DNA from: Eutrigla gurnardus
Lineage: Eukaryota; Chordata; Actinopteri; Perciformes; Triglidae
DNA: 64,000 nucleotides
Reading direction: 5' to 3'
Assembly (NCBI GenBank): GCA_963514095.1
Contig: OY741264.1
Span: 35,145,641-35,209,640 of the forward strand
The position numbers and the translations under genes are program-made. Under the pieces are notes generated by a model, which did no database searches, was not told where the DNA came from, and was given only the letters and a program-made list of their open reading frames with translations. The stretch's first letter is position 1. Each line of letters opens with the position of its first letter. This document shows positions 10,216 through 22,900 of this stretch, one piece after another.

Positions 10216-10461
10216 CTTAATGATGGGGTATGTAATCCTGTTCAGAAGCACTTTTTGTTATACTGGGTGAAAGACCCGTCTAATTTCAGAGGGATCAGCC
10301 CTCCCCGCCTAAGCGCGAGTGCACAACCTTCACGTCTCGCTGATGCCGGAAGAATCAGCTTGGACGGACTCACTGACGGGAGGGGCGGGACTTAGAGGAG
10401 GCAGGAGGAGGTGCTATTTTCAAATCTTGCTAGCTTTCCAACATTACATACCCCTGCTTTA
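10216..10461. mobile_element. Small MITE with GGGGTATGTAAT termini
   Basis: GGGGTATGTAAT at 10225-10236 is matched exactly by ATTACATACCCC at 10443-10454. Including flanks, CTTAATGATGGGG and the inverse of CCCCTGCTTTAAG give a 21-bp arm with three mismatches. The element is about 246 bp and non-coding. Confidence 0.75.
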
Positions 10462-11692
<1,231 letters not shown>

Positions 11693-12027
11693 TCCAAAGA
11701 AAAAAACCCACAGGCAACAAAAAACAAACAATAAAAATGCTTTCAAATCTATTATTTCTCAAAGCGTCATAAATCACCATCTCTGTACATGATCGTGAGC
11801 GCGATATCAACAATTAAACAGCACGAAGATGATTAAAAATAATACTATGAGCTGTAGTGTTTCTCTGTATTTGATATCGCGGCCCCGTTACGAACTATTT
11901 AACCACCAGCGGGGGAGGAAACCCGATTTATAAACCGACCGGCGCGTCATGTTCACGTTAGCTTCGGTTCGGAGGGAAATTTGAACTCTGGTGGAACACG
12001 GCAAAGCTTTACGCTGCGACGGCGTAT

Positions 12028-12352
12028 CAGGGCCACGACGGGGGGCAATATTCTGGGGAAAAGGTGGCACATTTGCCACTTTATAAAGATATATATCCGA
12101 TATTAACAAGTTGTTTGGTTCCGCTAACACCGGGTGTTTGCCGTTGCTATGACAACAAGCTACCACTAGCATCTTAGCCCAACCGCCCCGATCAATAAAC
12201 ACCTTAAGATGACAGTTTGTCCTCATATGAATAAAAGCAACAATAAGCATCAACATCATCACCCTAAGGACCTTAACGAGGTTAAGGAGGCGTTGTTGGG
12301 ATGATTCTTTAGAATAATAAATCTCTCAGCTCCGTTTGTTTTTCTACAGTGG
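12028..12352. mobile_element. Dispersed MITE, GGGCCAC-ended family, copy 1
   Basis: Starts GGGCCACGACGGGGGGCAAT and ends TTTTTCTACAGTGGCCC. The interior contains GGTTCCGCTAACAC and TGCCGTTGCTATGACAACAA, shared with copies at 35254-35682 and, inverted, at about 48390-48655. Confidence 0.65.
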
Positions 12353-12936
12353 CCCTAATATTCCGTCGTATTACGCAGACAGACCAAGAAGCAAAAAAAC
12401 AAAACAAAACGTGGTGTTTCTCAGTGTTTTGGTCCACAGTTGACTCACTGGACTGTTTGCATCCATATACATCATAATCCACTTCAAAGGCTCCTGCTAC
12501 CTTTAAGGCGGAGCTACTAAACTTCATGTTAAACTCTGGTCTTTGGTGAGACTCAAGTTCCTCCAATGTATGAGGAAGCAACAACACCTGAAGCTGATTG
12601 GTGGACCATCTATGTGGGGGAGGGGCTTCTGGCTGTGAGGCAGGAAGTGAATCCCGTTTGTAATCTTTAGCACATGTGCGTAGCAACGTTCGTTACTTTC
12701 TCTTGGGCATGACTCCACCTCCCGGCCCCTGACGGAGCGACCTGAAGGACTTGAAGGAGGAGTGACCTGAAGGAGGAGCGTGGAGGGGAAGGATGGAAAG
12801 AGGAGCAAAGAAGGCGGCAGCAAGGATGAACCCCAGGACGGCGGTGAAGCACCAAGATGAGATGAAGAGACAAGACGGGAAAATGGGAGAATTTGAAATC
12901 GTCTCCTTCCTCTTTTTTTTTGTGGGCGGAGCTTCA

Positions 12937-13073
12937 TCATTGCCGGACCTCCACGTAGTTGGCTGGGAAAAGGCCGTAGGAGCCTCGGCACACACCTCGC
13001 CACCAGCCCTCGTCGATCATCTCGATGTTGGTGATGATGTCATCGGGGTCAAAGGATATCTCGTCGTCGCCGG
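12937..13073 (-). CDS. cttn: cttn last coding exon: SH3 C-terminal half and stop
   Basis: Starts after a TTTCAG acceptor and reads AGDDEISFDPDDIITNIEMI, then DEGWWRGVCRGSYGLFPANY and VEVRQ-stop (TGA at 12937-12939). It holds the SH3 WW dipeptide and the ALYDY-pairing PxxY groove residues (FPANY). Confidence 0.96.
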
Positions 13074-16000
13074 CTGAAACGGAAGAAGAAACAGTGAGTC
13101 AGTTTGTCCAATAGCCACTAGTGTGATCCGTGGAGTGCGATCCGTGGAGTGTGATCCGTGGAGTGTGATCCGTGGAGTGTGATCCGTGGAGTGTGATCTG
13201 TGGAGTGTGATCCGTGGAGTGTGATCCGTGGAGTGCGATCTGTGGAGTGTGATCTGTGGAGTGTGATCCGTGGAGTGCGATCTGTGGAGTGTGATCTGTG
13301 GAGTGTGATCCGTGGAGTGTGATCTGTGGAGTGTGATCCGTGGAGTGCGATCTGTGGAGTGTGATCTGTGGAGTGTGATCCGTGGAGTGCGATCTGTGGA
13401 GTGTGATCCGTGGAGTGCGATCTGTGGAGTGCGATACGAGTGTGATCCGTGGAGTGTGATCCGTGGAGTGTGATCCGTGGAGTGCGATCCGTGGAGTGTG
13501 ATCCGTGGAGTGCGATCCGTGGTGTGCGATACGAGTGTGATCCGTGGAGTGCGATCCGTGGAGTGTGATACGAGTGTGATCCGTGGAGTGCGATACGAGT
13601 GTGATCCGTGGAGTGTGATCCGTGGAGTGTGATCCGTGGAGTGTGATCCGTGGAGTGTGATACGAGTGTGATCCGTGGAGTGTGATCCGTGGTCTCTCAC
13701 CGGCTTGGTAGTCGTACAGAGCCACCGCCGTCACGCCCACGTCCTCGCCGTACTCGTACTGCTGGCCGTCTGCAAGAGGAAGACGCTTTGTTACTGATGC
13801 TCCGCCCTCACGTGACTTCTGCACATCTGCAGTTCATGTCAAGACGTTGTGGTCACGGAAAATATTCTATTATTATTATTATATTCATTATTTATATATT
13901 TTCCGTCTTTTCCACACAATTTATTAAACTTTTATTATAATTATTATAACAGCAATAGGCTAAATTGAATCATAGTCATAGTTTATCAGCAGCATGCCGG
14001 AAAAATAGAAATACAACAATAAATGCCAGACTTTTGTGATGGATGATTTATCCTAATAATGTACGTGATTAGAGAGATTAGAGTGAGAGATTAGAGTGAG
14101 AGATTAAGAGTGAGAGGGGACAGTGGCGCCGCCAGGATTCAATTTCAATGTACGCAGAGAAACGGCAAAATACAACGTATATCATGGTGATAGGCCCTGG
14201 TGCAAATATTTTTTTTGTGCCCTCAATCCCCGCCCTAAACACAAGCGCACGCTTTTGAGCACTCCACGCACGCACACACACGCTTGGACACGCACGCACA
14301 CACACGCTTGGACACACACGCACAGTACGGTATGATAACTCTGCCGGCCCGGGGAGAGAGACATGCATCGGCTCGGCCCACAGTGTTCAGCAGCAGAGAG
14401 GTGACGAGACTAGAGCCGAGCTGTATTGTGTAGTGGAGAGGGGCCAACACACGCTATGCACAATTGCGCACACACGCGCGATCGTCCTCTCAAATGCGGC
14501 TGCATCTCTCCAGGTCACTGTGTGAGCGAAAGAAAAGCTCTGACTTGCTTGGGCAGACGTTGTTTGGTGTCACCCGCTGAAATTTAAATATCTAGCCCAC
14601 CTTCAAAAAAAGTACGCACAGTGCGTACAGGATTCCGGCTGGCGGTGCCACTGAGAGGGGAAACGCACCTGAAGCGTCAGCTGCTGCTGCTGCTGGTGCC
14701 GTCTCCTCAGGATTCTGGTAGAGCTCCTCCTCCTGGACCTGTGGCTCCGCCTCCTGGACATGTGGCTCCGCCTCCTGGACCTGTGGCTCCGCCTCGTACA
14801 GCTGCTCTCCGTTCTCCTCGGCAGCGCTGCGGGACACGTCCTCCGTCTGCCGGGGAAACCGTGACCCGTTAATCACAGTTATGAAACCTGTTCATCTGCA
14901 GCATCTTTTCATCATCGTCTTCCTTTGCAGGACAGACTCACCTGGTACACCGGGGGGGCAGCAGCTGGCTGGACTGGTGGAGTGGGGCTGGGACTGGGAC
15001 TCGCAGCGGGGACAGGAGAGGGGGCTTTGGCGGTCTCTTCGATCTTACGGCGCGCCTCCTCCTGCTCCTGCTTCTCCTTAGCCTGCCGACGCAACCGCTC
15101 CTCCTCGGCCCGCTTCCTGTCCTCCTCCTCCTTCTGCTTGGCGATGTTCTCGAAGCGAGCCTTGATGCTGCCTGTGCTGCTGCCGGCTGGTGGGCGGAGG
15201 AATGACATGATGAGGTCACAGGGAACCGGGACGGGAACACGGCCGACGGGTCGGCGAATGCTTACCAGCCTCCACAGGTTTGGTCTTCTGGTACGACGAG
15301 GTCGGCTTCTCCACCTCCTCGAAGGTCCCGGCGCTCTGTGGACCGGAGACAACGGCGTGAGACAGGCCGAGGTCCTACAGCCTCTCTAAAGCCAAACTCA
15401 AGCACTTTCCAAGCATTTCCAGGTGCATTTCCATGCTTTTCCATCTTTGTACCAATCCAATGGTCAGTATTCAGTCTACTTATTCTGTCACTTGTTCATC
15501 ACATTAAATGAGATGTTATTGTCCTCTAAACAACCAACATGATGTTTGGAGACAGCTTTTTACAGAAGGACCACAAATGAAAGGAAAACTAATTCCACTA
15601 ACAGATCCACAGAAATATAATCACCAACTATTTTCATCATCTGTTCATCATCAAAAGGCATTTTTCATAAAGAAATGTCAGAAAATGCTGTTTTCAGTCC
15701 CTCAAATATGGAGATCTTCTTTTCTCTGTTCTATCATAGATGTCATCACATACAACACACATTTCAAGACCTTTAGTCTACATCCAAGCACCGTTAAAAC
15801 GGGTTTTCAAGGATTTCCAGCACCGTACGGACCCTGAACAAGTCTTCCTCCATCCATGACGTCGACAGGAAACACTCCTTACCTTATCCATGCGGTCGTT
15901 CTGGACTCCGAATTTCCCTCCGAATCCTTTAGAATAATCTGGTGACGAACGGGAGACAAAGAGGGTCAGTTTCTGCTTCCTGTTGACGGTCCAGACCACA

Positions 16001-16891
16001 GCCGGCATGGTCGGAGCAGACCCTGGACCACCACGGGACCCTTTGGTCTGGTTTACGTAACCGATGAAGCCGACTGTGGTTGGACTCAAAGGACGGTTGA
16101 AGAGCTCATGCAGACCTGTAGGGAAACTAAACTGGATGCGGAGGGACAGACGGGACAGATAAGCCAGGCAGGTGGGGGGGGGGGCTGTGCACTGAAGATC
16201 AGCCGTGTCTCCATGTGGTCGCAGCAGGAAGTCCTTATTTAAAAGGCTCCGTGGCGGTGAACGTCATGCACGACATGAAGCAGAAGCAAACTGAAGCAGC
16301 AGCGATGATGATGATGATGATGAGGGAGGAGGAGGAGGGTGGAGGTGATCTACGCTCAGCATCAATACTGTGACTAAGGATGTCTGGAGGGTGCTGGTAA
16401 CAAACGTGAATGAAATAAGACCTGCACACTGATTCCTCTTATTAAAGGTCCGTTCACACAAATAGCTACATGGAACACATTGACCACTTCCTGTCCCGCT
16501 GACACGTAGATAGTTTCCAGGTTTGTCTGCCACAGAAATGTCTTTTATTATGTTTATTTTTATGTAAATAAATATAAAACCTGGATGAACAATAATAATA
16601 ATAATAATAATAATAAAATCCATGTTAATCTAAGCCGGTCAATGCTGCGTCACGGAGGATGAGAGGGGGCGGAGCCAAAGAAGGAGTAACAAGCTAGGGA
16701 AAAGGATGGCAACAATAAGGAGGGGTTAATGGGAGTCGGGTGGTGTTCGGGGGTGGGGTGGGGGGGTATCTGTGCCTTTCTGGGACTCGTGTTTAGCCAG
16801 GCTCTCCTTGTGCTCATAGCCCAGGGCACACTGGTCCTGCTTCTCCTTGTCTACCCCATACTGCCCTCCAAACCCACGCTTATAGTCTGTA

Positions 16892-16923
<32 letters not shown>

Positions 16924-19900
16924 GTATTTAAATAGACAAACATGTGGAGAAAATGATGGAGCCTTCATACATGGAGGAGACACTGGTTTTAAAGGAAGCA
17001 GCAGGAGAGAAGAAGACCTGTTTCACATGAAGGTGATGAGATTCAAAGGTTTGCTAACGAAGCTTCTCTCTGCATTCGCCCCTTCTGGACCCGCTTCCTG
17101 TTTCTTTAGCTGCAGCCTCTCCGGAGAGAACGCCGTTTTAACATTTAGTGTCTGGATGCGTCGCCGTAGCGATACGTGGTCGTTCAGAAACGAGCTGGAC
17201 ACGTTGTCTACCGCGCTGAAAACGCCAACTCTGGCTTTTTTTATTTTAGAGTTTCTTCTTCTTAAAATAATATATATTATATATAATTTAAATATTTAAT
17301 AAGTTTATTATTTCATATTTAAGCAGTACATATCAATGATTTTCAGCTACTGATAAAAACTAAAAGTTAGAGATGTGGCCTCGACTGTAGTCGAAGTAGT
17401 ACAGCTGGATAAAAGGCCGACCAAAGATGATTCATGCAAACAGAGTTCCACTTCCTCTATCACAGCTGCTGTCTTGTTTTTGAGGAAGCTGTCGGCGTTT
17501 GAACGACCACATCCGAAGCCACAATCAAACCACATCACAGCCGCAGTGCCAATACGACTGTGTGCTAGACCGGCCCCAAGTCGGTGCAGGTCCTCCCGGT
17601 TCAGGGTCCGATGGGGGTTTGATGTGCAACCGTTTAAACGTGTTCTTCAGAGAACAGCCTTAGAAATGTCCATCTACCGTTTCCTGGAGCGATTCTGATT
17701 CCTCTGAGAACTTGGCAGCATACACAAACAATGCTGTAGCTTTTCCTGAATGTAAACTTTTAATTCACTGTATCATCATAATAAAAACCCGGATTATTAA
17801 ATAACCTATATTTTTCTCTAAACCAGTGTCAAACAAATGTAAAGTCTGAAACAAACATGAAGAAACACCGTTGATTCGGCCTCGTGAGTCTGAGAAATGG
17901 AAGTGTTTACACTCGAAGGCTCAAGGATCCAAACCAGGACCAGTACCTTTCTGGGACTCGTGCAGCTGCAGTTTCTCCTGGTGGTCCCATCCCAGCGCCG
18001 ACTTGTCCTGCCGGTCCATCTGCACCCCGAACTTCCCTCCGAAGCCCTTCACGTAGTCTGAGGACAGAGAGCCGATGTTTGGACATAATCACGCTGCGGC
18101 ATCGTCAACGTGGGAAATGCTAACGCTAATTAGATAGCACAGTAAAGTCACAACACCTCCTTTTAGAATGTGTTTCTAATGAACGTTGTCTTTTGATGTT
18201 TTGATGTAAATCGGCTGAAAAGTGTGACTTAATAAATTATTATTACTATTAAATAAATGAATAAACTTCTCAGGAACCAGAAGACTGAAAGTCCTGCAAA
18301 CAAGTGTAGGTGATGCTAATCAAGATTACTATCCTTAAACAAATATCACGAGTCAGCCTGCTTGAGTTATCTCAGCCCACGTATGCAAACACAGGTGCAT
18401 TGTGGGTGAGCTCTAGAGCTCAACAACCAGGCAGGAACATGTGAGCGAGTCAGGACCCAACGTCAGGACCAGGACCGGGACCAGACAAGTCAGGACCTGG
18501 GTCAGGACCGGGACCAGACGAGTCAGGACCAGGACCAGGACCTGAGTCAGGACCCAACGTCAGGACCAGGAACAGACAAGTCAGGACCTGGGTCAGGACC
18601 GGGACCAGACGAGTCAGGACCCAACGTCAGGACCCAACGTCAGGACCAGGACCAGACGTGTCAGGACCAGGACCCAACGTCAGGACCAGGACCAGACGAG
18701 TCAGGACCCGAGCAGGACCCAACGTCAGGACCGGGACCAGACGAGTGAGGACCCGAGTCAGGACCAGGACCAGACAAGTCAGGACCCAAGTCAGGACCAA
18801 GACCGAGACCAGACGAGTCAGGACCCAAGTCAGGACCAGGACCAGACAAGTCAGGACCAGAGTCAGGACCAGGACCAGACGAGTCAGGACCCAAGTCAGG
18901 ACCCAACGTCAGGACCAGGACCAGACGAGTCAGGACCCAACGTCAGGACCCAACGTCAGGACCAGGACCGAGACCAGGACTAGACAAGTCAGGACCCAAG
19001 TCAGGACCCGAGTCAGGACCAGGACCAGACAAGTCAGGACCCAACGTCAGGACCAGGACCGAGACCAGGACCAGACAAGTCAGGACCCGACTCAGGACCC
19101 AACGTCAGGACCAGGACCGAGACCAGGACCAGACAAGTCAGGACCCAAGTCAGGACCCAACGTCAGGACCAGGATCAGGACCGGGACCAGACAAGTCAGG
19201 ACCCAAGTCAGGACCCGAGTCAGGACCCGAGTCAGGACCCAACGTCAGGACCGGGACCAGACAAGTCAAGACCTGGGTCAGGACCGGGACCAGACGAGTC
19301 AGGACCCGAGTCAGGACCGGGACCAGGACCAGACAAGTCAGGACCTGGGTCAGGACCGGGACCAGACGAGTCAGGACCCAAGGACCGGGACGAGTCCTGT
19401 ACATTTTGTAAGCGTTGGTATGACAGGTGGTTCTAGTTGACACGGGTCGACTGTGATAGATTATATAACAGAGACTTATAATCATACATCATCTGATCAC
19501 CGAGTCCAGATATCCACACTTAAATCAGTGAGAATGGAAGTGTTTTCCGTGTGACGCGGGGTTGATACCGACCTTTCTGGGACTCGTGCCTCTCCGTTTT
19601 GCCCTGGTACTCGAAGCCCACGGCGCTCTTGTCCACCTTGTCCGTCTCAACGCCAAACTTGCCTCCGAAGCCCTTGGCGTAATCTGCCGGAGGACGGAGG
19701 AGAGCAGGAGGAGAAGTTAACGGGTTTATCTCTCAGAGCGTCGTCGTAGAAACCCTGAGCCCGATACCACACCAGCGACGAGTCGGCATGGGACGACAGG
19801 AAAACGCCGTGTCATGATTCTCCTGCATAAATTATTGTGATTTACCGTTTTATTCTATTCCTATTTTTGTTCCATCTCGGATAGAACACAAGCCAAATAT

Positions 19901-22900
19901 AAATCAAACACAGAGATGAAAATCTATAGTTTTTCCCCTTCTTCTTCTCTGGTAAATAGTGGAGGCTGATTCTTAAAACCATTTTTCACGTCACCACCAT
20001 GATACGGACTTAGACAGACTTTTATTTCACTCATTGACGATAGTCACGATAATCCCGATAAAGGAAATACATTTGTTATCGTGATCTGCAATAAATTCCT
20101 CTATCGTCCCATCCCTACTTCAGAGCTTTTAAGAGGAGGAAGAACAGGTGAACTGAAGGAATACCAGAATATCTAGAAAACCTGAGTCATGGCCGAACCA
20201 GAGACCTGAAAGGAGACCACCTGTTAAAGGTCCATCTTAGAAACAAACATAAGAGTGTTTATTCTCCATCAGAACGTCACCACATTCACCTGAGAGCCGA
20301 AACGCAAAGAGAGACGGTTGGCAAAGGGAAAGGCCGAGGAATGAAGGAAGAGGAAGAAATGCCAAACAACAGATCTGTCTGGACCTGCTCCCGTGGAGTC
20401 GGAGCGGATCGCGGTCTCTGCAGTGAAAGGAGGTCTCGACAAACCTTTCTGGGAATCGTGTTTCTCCGTTTTGCCCTGGTAGTCGAAGCCCATCGCGCTC
20501 TGGTCCACGCGATCGGCCTGCACGCCGTATCGCCCCCCAAACCCAGTGGCGTAGTCTACACAGCAAAGCAGGGGAGGGGGGGAGGGGTCAAAGGTCAGGG
20601 TGAAGCAGCATGGAAGCAGTGGTCTACAAAGAAGCAGCCCGATCCAAACGGATCATCTCGTTGGAATCGGGTAAATGTCATGAAGGCAACACAACGGTGA
20701 TGACAGTGAGGGATCATGGGAAAGCAGCCTTAACACTAGAAGCTCAGAAGCCGGAGCCCTGGAAATACTGCTGCATTGTTGGCGTTTTATTCTATTTACT
20801 CTCCGGGTCTCCCTCAGGTTTCTGTTAAACCCTGTTACAGGGTTTCTAATCCATGGAGGGTCCAGGACGGACCGTGTTGTACAGGTGTGTGATGTTGGGC
20901 TCTATGAAGCTGAAAGTGCAGAGTAGGAGCTGAAATACTAAAGTGACTACGAGGTTAAAGTGCTGAATTCCAGCTTTCATCTGAAGGAGTTCTTTATCTT
21001 ATAAAGTGCTCCCTAAAGGGGGCCCAGCGAGTCCACCCTGTCAACGTGGTCTGGGTGTCACACTCGGGCTGCAGAGCCACACACATAATAAAAAGGTGTG
21101 AACGTGGATCAGGGTCCTGGCAGAGACCAGCCAGACGCTCATCAGCCCGTCTGTGGTTTGGAAATGTGTGAAAGTGGGTAAAGACAAACTTTATAAACTC
21201 AACGACAGGAGATCCCAAGAAGGAAGACAACAACGTCACCTTTCTGCGAAGCGTGTTTCTCCGTCTTCCCGGCGTACTCGAAGCCGACGGCCGACTGCAA
21301 GGAGACGAAGAACCACCCGTTACTCCTTTAGACCTTCATCCCACTCTTAGCAGAAACCACTGCTGGTTCTGCTCTGGTTGTTATTCTGTCAGCGTCTGAC
21401 AGGATGAGGAAACTTTCACTTGATCCACGCTGCTGTTGTCGGGTTGGATGTTGGTGCCGAACAGCCCGGATCGAGTGAAAGGTTCTTTCCATAATGTTGT
21501 CAGACATTCTTACAACAATCTGAGCACACACACACACACACACAGCTGCTGGACCATATGCTGATGTACAAGAGGCTGACATTTTACTTTCTACATGTTG
21601 GTGTTTGATACAGGGGGATGCCGCCGCTCACACAGGAAATACCTGGTCAACGCGGTCGGCTTGCACGCCGAACTTCCCCCCGAAGCCCTTGGAGGTGTCG
21701 GTCTGGGAGCAGTGCTTGGATAACTTGCTCTGGTAGTCGTGACCCACAGCAGACTGTGAAGAAACACACAAACACATGCGGTTTGAAGTGGTGACATCTG
21801 ATGAGGGTGGTGCAAACAGGGTGCTCAGTCATCACATTCACACTGTGATGAGCCAGAGAGAGAGCGCTGACTCGGCCCGTTCACACAACCAAACCAGCAC
21901 AGAGCCTCCGAGGTCATTCAGAATGTGTGAAAATGAAGTCAAGTCCTCGGGTTTCCATTACAACAAATATAAAAGCTCCAAAACAGAGGTAGGTGGAAAT
22001 ATCAGTCCTAATAAACCAGCAGGCCGGATTACATTTAGCTTCAGCTGCAGGAGAGGCCACCAGTACGGCTAACACTAAGCTACACACCTCACTGACCAGA
22101 GAGCCAACCATGAGTTCCCTCTTACCTTGTCCATGCGGTCCTGCTGGACTCCAAACTTCCCTCCGTATCCATGCGAGGACTTGGGCATGACGTCCAACTC
22201 CTTCTGCTTCAGGCTGGTGTGCTCCGTCGACACCGTCTCACGCAGCTGCTTGATGCTACGTCAGGCAAGGAAAGAGTTACCGCAGTCTGTGTCCCCCAGA
22301 GGTCTAGATCGTAGACCACATTAGTCCAGAGACCAGACTATGTGGAGGAACCAGAGACTGTCTGTGGTCCCCCAGAGGTCTAGATAGTAGACCACATTAG
22401 TCCAGAGACCAGACTATGTGGAGGAACCAGAGACTGTCTGTGGTCCCCCAGAGGTCTAGATAGTAGACCACATTAGTCCAGAGACCAGACCAGACCATGT
22501 GGAGGAACCAGAGACTGTCTGTGGTCCCCCAGAGGTCTAGATAGTAGCTCACATTAGTCCAGAGACCAGACCATGTGGAGGAACCAGAGACTGTCTGTGG
22601 TCCCCCAGAGGTCTAGATAGTAGACCACATTAGTCCAGAGACCAGACCAGACCATGTGGAGGAACCAGAGACTGTCTGTGGTCCAAACAACAAGGTCTCT
22701 GCTGTATTTATGTCTAGATGACCTTATATGGAGTGTTGGTGGAGCAGCTACAATGTTAGCGTAGCCTAGCACCATCAACCAGACTCCATTCAGAAAACCA
22801 GCGTTTTAACAGCAGTTATCTTGTGGTCTTGCAGACTGACCTAACAAAGCATGACTCAGCACTTTTTACTGATCACCATCATGATGGAGTTATTTCAGCA

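Noticed and set aside
13017..13824. Minus-strand frames of about 230-240 residues rich in HSTDHTPRITLHG
   Set aside because: They translate the 14-bp minisatellite in a cttn intron; only the ends overlap true exons.
14925..15389. 154-residue plus-strand frame
   Set aside because: Antisense shadow of cttn coding exons.
18658..19440. 260-residue Arg-Thr-Gln-Val frame
   Set aside because: Translation of an intronic minisatellite; no start context, no homology, and it lies inside cttn on the other strand.
22285..22690. Possible coding or regulatory repeat
   Set aside because: The 76-bp unit carries stops in its frames and recurs as a satellite elsewhere in the window.
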